DNA from: Adenophora triphylla var. japonica
Taxonomy: Eukaryota > Streptophyta > Magnoliopsida > Asterales > Campanulaceae
Length of the DNA stretch: 64,000 bases
Assembly: GCA_022495995.1 (NCBI GenBank)
Contig: JAFEMH010000741.1
Coordinates: 248,001-312,000 of the forward strand
Direction of reading: 5' to 3'
In this document: positions 1-8,157 of the stretch, piece after piece
How positions within the stretch are numbered: position 1 is the stretch's first letter
Layout of the letters: each line of letters starts with the position of its first letter
Program-made: the position numbers and the translations under genes
The notes under the pieces: model-generated
What the model was told of the DNA's origin: nothing
Database searches by the model: none
Seen by the model: only the letters and a program-made list of their open reading frames with translations

Positions 1-338
1 ATAAACTTTAATCCGATCAAATGTATGCAAGTATCTTTTACTGGAGCCAATGTATCTTTCAAACAAGCAATAATGTTGCTGGAGTACCTCATAATAGTAT
101 TACAGAGGATTGCATAAGCATATGACAGTTTAGAAGCGTCAACAATGGCTGCTTAAGCTTGCATTTCTATTTATTTACGAAGACCAATGTCGTTTATAAA
201 GAAGTTTTTCACGAGTTATGAGGTAAATCAAAATCTATATTGTGATTGTAGATAACTTTCAATATTATTTTATTAGTGTTATGTTTAATATTGATTTAAT
301 TTACAATAATAATTCATAATATGAGGATATTAATTCAG

Positions 339-458
339 GAAAGCATACCAGTTGAGGAAGTGTTCGAGAATCTGAGATGTAGCAAAGATTGTCTTACCAG
401 TGAGGTTGCCGAAGAAAGATTAGCCATTTTTTGTCACAACAAGCTTGGGGAGAAAAGG
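339..458 (+). pseudogene. Captured exon of a plasma-membrane H+-ATPase
   Basis: A 40-codon stretch flanked by a splice-acceptor AG (337-338) and a donor GT (459-460), both at phase 0. It encodes IPVEEVFENLRCSKD, then LTSEVAEERLAIF and a NKL motif near the end. This resembles the second coding exon of plant P3A-type proton pumps (IPIEEVF..LKC..GL....R..IFGPNKLEEKK), which I recall as also 40 codons. The pump's cytoplasmic N-terminal/actuator region is the only part here; no following exon was found in the next 600 bases. Gly-to-Cys changes at two usually conserved sites suggest decay. Most likely a fragment captured by the Helitron; a pseudogene fragment unrelated to it is the alternative. Confidence 0.75.
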
Positions 459-1043
459 GTGATGAGTTTTATCCCTTTTTGCCCACTTTTCTTCTTGAAT
501 TTTTGATCATTTTTTAGGTCTTTAGGAGTTGTTTATTATGTTATCGTGTATGCGTTTCCACTACCTTCCTCAGTTATTAGCATCTTTGTCTATTCAATTT
601 CATCTTTAATCATTGCACATTGTTATGTTGTTGAGAGTGTGGAAAGTACTCTCTCTCTCTCTTTCTTATTTTTTATGCTTTATTATTATTTTAGTTATCG
701 TGCACAACTCCGTTAGTCTGCAATTTATGGGCCAGAGATCACAATTTTTTCCTTTCATTTCTTTTACTTGGTAAATTCTTACTGTTCTATCTTTAGGGGG
801 TTCTGAAGCAACAATTTAGTTGGCTCTTTCTCACTTGATATGTATCAGTTTTGGGATTGTCAAATGCAATAACATATCTAGCAAGTATAATATTTTTTAA
901 ACATGGCTAATAACATATTTTGAATTTTGGTGCTCCGTGTTTATATATAATATATTAATATGTTCTTGAAATTGAGGAAATAAATTGATTGGCTATTATG
1001 TTACGGATCACACTGTTGAATTCGTTCTTTCCAAACAAAAGAA
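459..1043. other. Non-coding stretch after captured exon
   Basis: AT-rich sequence with a CT microsatellite near 650-663 and no convincing reading frame. It begins as the intron that would follow the captured H+-ATPase exon, but I could not find the next exon of that gene. Confidence 0.4.
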
Positions 1044-1720
1044 AGACGACATATATATGGAGGTAAGCATTTCAATCTCTTCTCTCCCTTTTCCCTTTTC
1101 CCTTTCCTCATTTCTTGATTTTTAGAGGGTTTTATAAAGTTGACCTTTTGGAACAGATCATGGTAATGAGGCAGTAGGCATACCTTTATATGAACATCCC
1201 CTCCCTTCATAAGCTTGATGCTATATGCTTATTGTAAGAACAAATTTCTCATTCTTTTGATATTTTAGTCTAAACATTAGCATGTTCTTTCAATCTCTTC
1301 TCTTCTCACCCTTTAGATTATCTTCATTTCTTGATTTTTAGAGTGTTTTATTAAGTTGATTATTTGGAACAAATCATGATTATTACTTAGAGGTGGAGTC
1401 CTGCAGTTAGAGTCACTAAGACTCTGATGCGGTGACTGAGAAGAGCTTCTGGGATCATTTGTTGGAGGCGGTGTCTTGCAGTTTGAGTAGCTAAGAGATC
1501 GTCTGGGTTGACTGACTGGGTTGAGAATGATCACTACTTGGAGGTCGTTTGAGTCACTTAGACTCTGTTGAGAAGAGATCCTGGGATGAGCATGATCAGT
1601 AGTTGGAGGTGGAATCCAATTTGAGTTGCTAAAACTCTATCTCGGGTGACAGATCGATCTCGAGCATGATCATTAACCGGAGGTGGAGTCATGCGATTCT
1701 TGCTCACTAAGATCAAGTCA
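1044..1720. repeat. Degenerate local duplications inside the Helitron
   Basis: A segment at about 1062-1165 (TTTCAATCTCTTCTCTCCC, then CATTTCTTGATTTTTAGAG, then GGAACAGATCATG) is repeated at about 1288-1380 with small changes. From about 1380 to 1700 follow roughly four degenerate units of about 75-95 bases sharing GATCATGATxA, GGAGGTGGAGTC, GAGTCACTAAGACTCT and a GGGTGACTGA core. Tandem repeats are common in Helitron interiors; no coding function is seen. Confidence 0.6.
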
Positions 1721-2109
1721 CTTATGTTTCATTTTTTATCACAAACCAAATTAGGTTTTCATTAGGTACCTATAATTGTTCATCCAGTCACATAATAGCT
1801 AATTTTGTTTTTGCATGAATTTCAAAACTGATTGCTCTTTGTCATATCTACTCCAGCATTGGGAGCATAGAAACATCCTCAGATACACTTCTTTTTATGA
1901 TTTGATGACACAATAGTTATGCAATTCACACGCTTGTGGGAAATATGATGAAGTTCATTTCTGTTTACCGTATTTATGTGTTGTATAACTTGACTTCTAT
2001 GAAATTAAAAGTAAAATATATGCGCTGAACACATTTCGCCTATTAACTGGTCTGTTTGCCCTTTTTACTACTTTAAGCAATCAACAGTTTTTTTCAATGT
2101 AACTGAAGG

Positions 2110-2193
2110 TATCCAAGTCTGTCAGAAGAAGCGATAGCAGAGGCTTGCCCATACTGTCGCGGAAACTGCAACTGTAAGGGCTGTTTAAGTTGA
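2110..2193 (+). pseudogene. Captured fragment of a KDM3/JMJ25-type demethylase zinc finger
   Basis: Twenty-seven codons ending in TGA encode YPSLSEEAIAEACPYCRGN followed by CNCKGCL. The Cys pattern C-x2-C-x3-C-x-C-x2-C and the SEEAIAEACPxCRGNCNCKxCL consensus are those I know from the RING-like finger that precedes the JmjC domain in plant H3K9 demethylases (IBM1/JMJ25 group). The rest of that protein is not seen here. The fragment lies on the Helitron's plus strand upstream of the helicase, so capture is the likely origin. Identification rests on motif recall, not a search. Confidence 0.72.
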
Positions 2194-2466
2194 AAAGATT
2201 TATGCAAGGTTGGTGTTGAAGGAACTTATAATCTGATGCTTTTTTATGACGTGGTGCAAGGTGGTTATTCAGGGTGTCCTGAAGGAGAAGACCAACAAGT
2301 GCTGCATCTTGAGTATCTGATTCTGTAACTCCAACCATTGTCCTTGCAGAGTTCCTTCTCTTCAGAAAAACCATTTCTCTACACAAGGTGGGTATCAACT
2401 TTCAATTATATATATATCGAATTGCCAAAGCATATATACGATTGTGTATTCTGAAGTTGTACATGT

Positions 2467-3249
2467 ATGTCCAGGTTCTTGCACTATGTATTCATTCTGC
2501 AAAATAAGGATATCGAAGGATTCTTCCAGACTAGAGTTGTGCTTGCTCCAACAAATGAGATTGTCGATAACATAAATGATTATGTCATGTCACTCTTTTC
2601 GGGAGACGAAGTTGAATATATGAGTTCTGATGCCATTTGTAAGGATGAGGATGATGAAAATGGTGTTGAAGATATATTCTCACCTGAATTTCTAAACACT
2701 ATCAAGTGTTCTGGATTGGCAAATCACATTATTAAAAATTTGAAGGTTGGGTGCATAGTAATGCTTTTTGAGAAATCTTGATCAAGGCTAACTTGAATCG
2801 TGTAACGGCACCAGAATGATTGACACTCAATTAGGTAAATACAGTAATTTTTTATTTTTTATATACATATAATTTAATACTTAATTTCGTTACATATATG
2901 TAGGTAAGCACGTAGTCGAAGCCAAGATCCTTTCGGGAAAGAATGTTGGCATGAAGATCCTTATTCCTAGAATGATAATGTCTCCGTCAGATGTGACAAA
3001 ATTTCCGGTAAGATTCCAAAGAAGGCAATTTCCACTTGCCGTTCTTTTGCTATGACAATCAACAAGAGTCAGGGACAATCTCTTTCCCACGTATGACTAT
3101 ATCTTTCACAACCTCACGGACAACTTTATGTAGCATTTTCCAGAGTAACCAGCAAGAGAGGACTTAAAGTTATTATTTGTGATTCAGATGCTCAAACATA
3201 TGACAAGACGCTGAATGTAGTCTACAAGGAAGTTTTCGACAGACTCTGA
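2467..3249 (+). pseudogene. Helitron helicase C-terminal region (PIF1-like), decayed
   Basis: Codes in pieces for the C-terminal half of the RepHel helicase. First piece 2467-2781 has VVLAPTNEIVDNINDYV, typical of the PIF1-like region, then SGLANHIIKNLKVGCIVML. Decayed NLDQ and NGTR motifs follow, then an AT-rich 69-base GT-AG intron (2835-2903) that restores TQL-GKHVVEAKIL. The second exon has RRQFPLAV, a 1-base frameshift near 3050, AMTINKSQGQSLSHV, a TGA and then GQLYVAFSRVTSKRGLKVI. These are the late helicase motifs (V/VI). The frameshifts and stops mean no functional enzyme. It fixes the Helitron's orientation as plus. Confidence 0.82.
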
Positions 3250-3660
3250 GAATTTATGTCGCACAATTTGTGGTTAAACAAAAGTATTGCAATTTCTTAT
3301 TATTTTCTTTGTTTTTATTTTGTTTTTCTTTAAATATATAGGAGATGGAAGAGATTATGTTGACACTTAGGCACACACTATTAAAATCACGCTATTGTAA
3401 CCATATCTCTTCATCTTCCAAAGTTGTAACACTAAAATCTTAATAATGTTTTTTGGTTAGGCAGGGACCTAACCTCCCGTGGTTTTGTGCCGGCGAGATA
3501 GTTGTCTCAAGGGCTTTCCACCTTACATCATGTGTCAACATCTTTTTTCTGTATTAAATATACTCCTAATATCCGCTACATTGATTATCAATTTTGATTT
3601 ATATTGTTACTTAAAAATCAATTAAAACACATAAATAATTATTTACTTAATCAAAAAAAA
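3250..3660. other. Helitron 3' non-coding region with an LTR-like U5 fragment
   Basis: AT-rich sequence. At 3460-3540 is a string (ACCTAACCTCCCGTGGTTTTGTGCCGGCGA... CAAGGGCTTTCC) that resembles the U5/leader-side part of the Tat2 LTR (30627-30695: GATCCTCCCGGGGTTTTATGCC ... TTCAAGGGCTTTCCC). It may be a captured or convergent LTR fragment; no frame is seen. Confidence 0.4.
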
Positions 3661-3666
3661 TTATTC

Positions 3667-3697
3667 ACCGTCGGGTACTGACGGGTTACTGACTAGT
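3667..3697 (+). mobile_element. Helitron 3' terminus: hairpin plus CTAG|T
   Basis: CCGTC (3668-3672) pairs with GACGG (3680-3684) over a 7-base loop; after GTTACTGA comes CTAG (3693-3696) and then T. A short GC-rich hairpin about ten bases before a CTRR end inserted 5' to T is the diagnostic Helitron 3' end. It is on the same strand as the helicase and follows it by about 420 bases. Confidence 0.75.
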
Positions 3698-3760
3698 TTT
3701 TTACAATAACAAAATCTACAAGGAAGCATATTTAATAATCAAATTGTTGAACAATATTTC

Positions 3761-3775
3761 GGGACGGAGGGAGTA
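3761..3775. mobile_element. Isolated Stowaway terminus
   Basis: GGGACGGAGGGAG followed by TA is the right-hand terminus of a Stowaway (Tc1/mariner-derived) MITE. The matching left end is not seen upstream; the body was probably lost when the Helitron end arrived. Direct repeats of AAGCATATTxAxxAxxCAAAT at 3724 and 3792 frame it. Confidence 0.6.
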
Positions 3776-3957
3776 TATGGCTATCTATAAGCAAGCATAT
3801 TAAAAAACCAAATTACAATAACAAAATCAACAGTTAGAAAAGAAGAGTTACATGTTCAACCACTTGAGCCCAACAAAAAAACTTAACTGGCTAAAAGAAA
3901 CACAAGGGCTATTTTTTTTCGAGCACAAGTTAGCAAACCTATTGGTAAATGAAAAAC

Positions 3958-3960
<3 letters not shown>

Positions 3961-4006
<46 letters not shown>
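3961..4006. repeat. (TA)23 microsatellite
   Basis: Uninterrupted alternating TA directly preceding a Stowaway end, whose target site is TA. Insertion into, or expansion at, the TA target explains it. Confidence 0.95.
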
Positions 4007-4007
<1 letters not shown>

Positions 4008-4240
4008 TCCCTCCGTCCCGCTAGTAACCGCACTGTTACTGTTTGCGCGGGAATTAAGGAAAAAAATAATGATATAAATGTTGTGAGTGTAAAAGTAAAA
4101 TAGGAGAGAGAATGAGTGGAGGAAATAGTAAATTATAATGGTGTTGTGAGTATTAAAATAATGTAGGAGAGAGAATGAGTGGAGGGAATAGTAAAAATTC
4201 TTTGCCATTTTAGGAAGTGTGCGGTTTGTAATGGGACACC
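4007..4240. mobile_element. Stowaway MITE, right end lost
   Basis: Starts with the canonical CTCCCTCCGTCCC and subterminal CTAGTAACCGCACTGTT, and near its right side has AGTGTGCGGTTTGTAATGGGAC, the near-inverse subterminal sequence. The final GGGACGGAGGGAG expected a little further on is absent because the E1 LTR begins at 4241. An internal pair of direct repeats (GGAGAGAGAATGAGTGGAGG, at 4101 and 4165) is present. No coding capacity; depends on a mariner transposase elsewhere. Confidence 0.8.
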
Positions 4241-5718
4241 TGAAATTACCCGGGATCCGAGCTCCCGCGCATTTCGCATTCGCGCGTCGCTGTTTCGGGG
4301 AATGTTCGCCCGGATCCGAGAGGCAGCGCGTTCGCGCCCCGGCATCTGGCTTTATTTCCGCTTTGCAGCGTTTTCGGTTGGAGGTGTCTCGCCGTGTTTT
4401 GCTTTGTATAGTCGCCACGCCGTTTTTATTATTAAGCCCAAAACATTGAAAAAGGGCATCAGTTTAAAAATAATAATAAACTGTTTTTGTGTGATGAGAT
4501 TTTGAGTTCGGAGGTCAGATGACTCCTCGGGAAGAGAATATTAGAATCTTAGAGCTCACCCGAGTCGCCTCGTAAAAACGAGTCTTTCGGATACCCCTAA
4601 TATTCTTTAAATGTTGTGTGTGTGTGTGTGTGCTTTTAAAAATGCATGATGTGTCGGATGTCTACATTGTACACTGCGTATTGAAATGTATTGAAATAGT
4701 GTAGGAAGGAAGCCTTACCAATGTTGGTTCGTGTCTGTCTTCCGCTGGGGAATAGTGTTTGAGGATGGAATGATGTTCCGGCACGGACCGGGATTGCTTC
4801 GGGAGGGGCCGGTTGTCTGCGGACGTAGTTTCGGCGTGCGTTGGGATCGCGCGTTCGGGCGTAGTTTCGGCGTGCGTTGGGATCGCAGGCTGCGTTCGAG
4901 CAGTCGGCGTGCGTTGGGATCGCAGGATCACTCTGCAGAGGTTCGGCGTGCGTTGGGGTGGCGTGAGTCACTCGGGCAGAGTTTCGGCGTGGTTTGGGGT
5001 CGCCGGTTTGACTCGGAAAGAGCGGGACGCCTTGGGAAAGACCCGTGCAAGGCCTCTGAGTACCACGAGGGGCCTCGCAGTACCTCGAGAGTGCCTCTGG
5101 CAGCGCGCGAGCGTCGCGGAGCGCTGGGAGGCTTCGGAGCACCACAAGGGGGCTCGGAAGGCCTCGAAAGGATCCGAAAGGGGCCGAGATTGCCCCGAAG
5201 GGTCTTAGAGGGGAGCCTGAAGGCTAAGGGAGGAAGAGAGAAGAGGGAGGTGTGAAAAATGAGGGAGGGGGAGCCCTTTATTTATAGTAGGAAAAATTTG
5301 CAAAGAGGTCCGTACGGACCTCCCAGTTATCCGTAATTTTGGTTTTCCTCGATTTGAGGGAATATGTGATGATAGTGAATATTCGGAATTATGATGTCCC
5401 CTATGCAAAGAGGTCTCGTACGGACCAACCATGCATGAGGGTAATCATTTTCTCCTGGATTTGAGGGAATATTGTGGACTTTAAGAGGATTCGCAATTAT
5501 TAAAGCAAAGAGGTCCGTACGACTACTTATGCTTTTCCAATTTCCCGAAAATTCCCAAAAGGTCCTTTTGTCCCTTTTTATCCTGCAAAGGCCCCTCCCT
5601 TGGTTTGGTTGAGGGTTTTGAGAGGGTTTTGAGTGCCATAGGTCTTCGAGACCGTGTTTGTGAGTCCGCGGTGTTTCTGTGTGTTCGGCAGAGGGTGATC
5701 TAGATTGGGGTACTTACA
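4241..5718 (-). repeat. E1 3' LTR (sense orientation minus)
   Basis: On the minus strand it begins TGTAAGTACCCC and ends GGGTAATTTCA (TG...CA). A TATA box (CTATAAATA on minus, near 5277-5287) lies downstream of U3 copies of the palindrome GGTCCGTACGGACC (5307-5320; degenerate copies at 5412-5426 and 5512-5524). Sequence near 4409-4417 contains TGGCGAC like the PBS. Compared with the other LTR it has lost one palindrome unit near 5412. A (TG)n run lies at about 4617-4632. Confidence 0.9.
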
Positions 5719-5726
5719 GAAGCCCT

Positions 5727-5761
5727 CAACGACGTCACTTTCTGAGGAAGTGGGGTCGTTG
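5727..5761. promoter_or_regulatory. Hairpin directly inside the E1 3' LTR
   Basis: Outer stem CAACGAC (5727-5733) with GTCGTTG (5755-5761); inner stem CACTTTC (5736-5742) with GAAGTG (5747-5752), one bulged T, loop TGAG. The same architecture occurs in E3 (54809-54843) with paired base changes. It sits next to the LTR where the polypurine tract should be (GAGGGCTTC on minus). Confidence 0.6.
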
Positions 5762-5884
5762 ATAAGATAAGGGTCTTAATCTGGATCGCGTGCCGGGAGA
5801 GGAAGTGACCGTGGAGGTCGCGGGAGGACGTGGCGGTGTCCCGTCAGTGTGACCGTTTAGGTCAATTGGCCGGACCCCGTGATA

Positions 5885-6094
5885 GAATTCCTACGTATCC
5901 CTCGGTGCAGAATCAAGCCCGGCCGTAGTTCGTGTGTGGGCGAGTGTTGTAGTGCAAGAGGACGGGAGATGTCCTCCGACTAAGACTCTATGGGCGGACG
6001 TGGTGGTGTCCCGCGACCGTATAGGTCGAATGGCCGGACCCCGCGATAGGATTCCTACGTATCCCCGCGGGAATCAAGCCTGGTCGTAGTTCGA
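5885..6094. repeat. Two CTACGTATCC...CGTAGTTCG boxes in E1
   Basis: Two copies (about 5885-5932 and 6051-6094) of ATTCCTACGTATCC, a short spacer, AATCAAGCC, a short spacer and CGTAGTTCG, each preceded by GGCCGGACCCCGxGATAGxATTC. The CTACG and CGTAG arms are complementary. The same box occurs twice in E3 and as a shorter form beyond the antisense genes in both elements. Confidence 0.7.
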
Positions 6095-6254
6095 GGTCGT
6101 GAAATTGTGAGCGTATGCGGGCGTGATGGTGCCCCGAAGTATCGTGTGACCGCCGAGGTCGCGGTGGTAAGGACAGGTGGTGTCCTAAGATGTGGTGACC
6201 GCCGAGGTCAATTGTGAGGACGTGGTGGTGTCCTGGGGTGGAAATTTTACGATT

Positions 6255-6550
6255 TTCCTAATCGGGTGGTTTAAGGCCTTCCGGCCTGAGATAGTGATTT
6301 GGGAGGTTTATACGGTCTTCCTGACCGAGTGGTTTAAAGCCTTCCGGCTGGAGATAGTGATAGGGAGGTTTATACGGTCTTCCTGGACCGAGTGGTTTAA
6401 AGCCTTCCGGCCGGGAGATAGTGATAGGGGAGGTTTATACGGTCTTCCGGACCGAGTGGTTTAAAGCCTTCCGGGCAGGAGATAGTGATAGGGGAGGTTT
6501 ATACGGTCTTCCGGACCGAGTGGTTTAAAGCCTTCAGGGCTGGAGATAGT
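6255..6550. repeat. Tandem repeat, about 63 bp x 5
   Basis: Units contain GGTTTATACGGTCTTCC, GACCGAGTGGTTTAAAGCC and TTCCGGxxGGAGATAGTGAT; the GGTTTAA core falls at about 6268, 6331, 6394, 6458 and 6522. It lies in the E1 3' region between the LTR and the antisense genes. Hypervariable tandem repeats there are known for Tat/Ogre elements. Confidence 0.85.
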
Positions 6551-6584
6551 ATGAAGACTTGAGTCATCTTCGGTTGCGGGACTT

Positions 6585-7005
6585 TGAAGCCATGCGTGAG
6601 GACTTTGAATCGTCTTCGCGTGGCTCGTCGCGCTTGCCATGCGAGGACTTTGAATCGTCTTCCTCGGCTGCGGTTTGCCATGCGTGAGGACTTTGAATCG
6701 TCTTCGTCGCGGTTTGCCATGCGTGAGGACTTTGAATCGTCTTCTCGGCTGCGTTTGCCATGCGTGAGACTTTGAATCGTCTTCATTGCGGTTTGCCATG
6801 CGTGAGGACTTTGAATCGTCTTCTCGTCGTGGTTTGCCATGCGTGAGGACTTTGAATCGTCTTCTGCCTGCGGCTGCGTTTGCCATGCGTGAGGACTTTC
6901 AATCGTCTTCGGCCGTAGTTTGCCATGCGTGAGGACTTTGAATCGTCTTCGGCTGGGCTTGCCATGCGTGAGGACTTTGAGTCGTCTTCCGATCCGGGGG
7001 TGTGA
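6585..7005. repeat. Tandem repeat, about 36-48 bp x 10
   Basis: Units share GCCATGCGTGAGGACTTTG followed by AATCGTCTTC and a variable GC-rich spacer. Unit length varies, so long open frames in several phases arise here without being genes. Confidence 0.85.
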
Positions 7006-7149
7006 GGCATGGCCGCCTTGAGCTTTGATTGCGAGAGGTGCTAGATGCCTCGCGCTGTCTGGGAGAAAGGTCGGGACTTACGATGACTGCCGATGTCCGT
7101 TGGGATCATCGTGGCCCCGTAGGGCCTTCATGCCGAGACTTCAACTTTG

Positions 7150-7850
7150 ACGGCCTGCTTGAGTTGCCGCTGGAGCGGGCAAGGATGATGGCCGGTGATT
7201 GCTTCACCATTCGCATTGGAGGCGTTTCGTGCCTCGGGATTTGTACTCGGACGGGCTCCTTCGCGCTTGTTTTGCCGCTGAGCGGGCGAAGGCTTACGAT
7301 CGGCCGGCTGGGATATGTAGTCTTGTACGACTTCCTTGACGGGCGAAGCTGGCTTACAAGCACTGGCGGCCGGCTTACGTTGTCGATGTGAGCGCTTGAG
7401 GCGCTGTGCCTCGAGATTCAGGCCGGGAGGTTGACTTCTCGCGCTTTGTTTTGCCACAAGCGGGCGAGGTCTGCCACTTTGACGGCCGCGGTTGCTCAAC
7501 CGCCGCTGGAGGCGTGCCGTTGAGGCTCACACTGACGGCCACTTGCGCTTGTTTTGCCGCTGAGCGGGCGAAGTCCGGGCTTACATCACGGTGGTTGAAC
7601 CGCCGCTGGAGCGGGCGAGGTCCGGCCACGATTGACGGTTGTTGAATTGCCGTTGAGCGGGCGAAGTCCTGGCTTACATCGACGGCCGGCGGTTGAATTG
7701 CCGCTGAGCGGGCGAGGTCCGGCCATATCGACGGCCGCTGTTGAATTGCCGCTGAGTAGTCGAGGTCCGGGCTTACATTGACGTCTGATGGTTGAATTGC
7801 CGTTGAGTGGGCGAGGTCCGGGCTTACATTGACGACCGGTTGTTGAATAG
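7150..7850. repeat. Degenerate tandem repeat, about 50 bp x ~10
   Basis: Units share GTTGAATTGCCGCTGAGCGG, GCGAxGTCCGGGCTTACAT and TGACGGCCG; spacing tightens to about 50 bases from 7500 on and is looser before. It ends shortly before the putative promoter of the first antisense gene. Confidence 0.75.
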
Positions 7851-7956
7851 ATGGGTTAAGGACCATACTGCACTGAATTTGCTGAAATAGGCCTTAGGAT
7901 GCCAGTGGGCAAAGATTATAAGGGCGTGAAAGTAATTTGGCCCTCCCTTGCAAGAA

Positions 7957-8042
7957 GGTCCGTACTGACCAACCTGGGATGCAAAGAGGTCCGTACGGAC
8001 CAAGTTGGTTTTTTACAGTTCCCAGGTTTTGACTGGGATTAA
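7957..8042 (+). promoter_or_regulatory. Putative promoter of E1 antisense gene 1 (palindrome pair)
   Basis: GGTCCGTACTGACC (7957-7970, one mismatch) and a perfect GGTCCGTACGGACC (7988-8001) with the LTR-like context GCAAAGAGG. About 35 bases on is GGATTAAATG, a weak TATA-like site, then pyrimidine-rich sequence and the ATG at 8158. Layout mirrors the LTR U3 (palindrome, then TATA). Promoter activity is inferred only. Confidence 0.5.
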
Positions 8043-8157
8043 ATGCCGAGCCTTTCCCCATTCCTTCTTCTTCAGCGCGTGAACCCGAGAGAGAGAGAGG
8101 GAGAGAAAACCTCCATTGTTAACCAAAATCCTCCATTTTTTGCTTGAATTGCTTGCC

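Larger units (their letters stand above)
1..3696 (+). mobile_element. Helitron, 3' part (5' end outside window)
   Basis: The span ends in a recognisable Helitron 3' terminus (hairpin then CTAG followed by T at 3697) and carries on the same strand a decayed PIF1-type Helitron helicase (2467-3249). Upstream lie two short coding fragments resembling unrelated plant genes (339-458 and 2110-2190), which is what gene capture by Helitrons produces. I see no 5' TC end, so the left boundary is unknown and the leftmost sequence may belong to something else. Rep domain sequence was not recognised. The autonomous machinery is broken, so the copy is probably immobile. The identification of the end and helicase is seen in sequence; assigning the captured exons to this Helitron is inference. 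Confidence 0.7.

Noticed and set aside
2081..2398. 105-aa minus frame
   Set aside because: The plus strand carries the JMJ-type zinc finger here; the minus frame shows no motif.
3960..4418. 152-aa minus frame with an IYIYIY tail
   Set aside because: Translation of the (TA)n run, the Stowaway and the LTR end; no conserved domain.
6461..6886. Arginine-rich open frames on both strands
   Set aside because: Produced by tandem repeats lacking stops; not conserved in E3, where other repeats occupy the place.
6585..7005. Possible CRISPR-like array
   Set aside because: Repeat and spacer lengths vary, spacers are not unique, and the setting is a plant retrotransposon 3' region.
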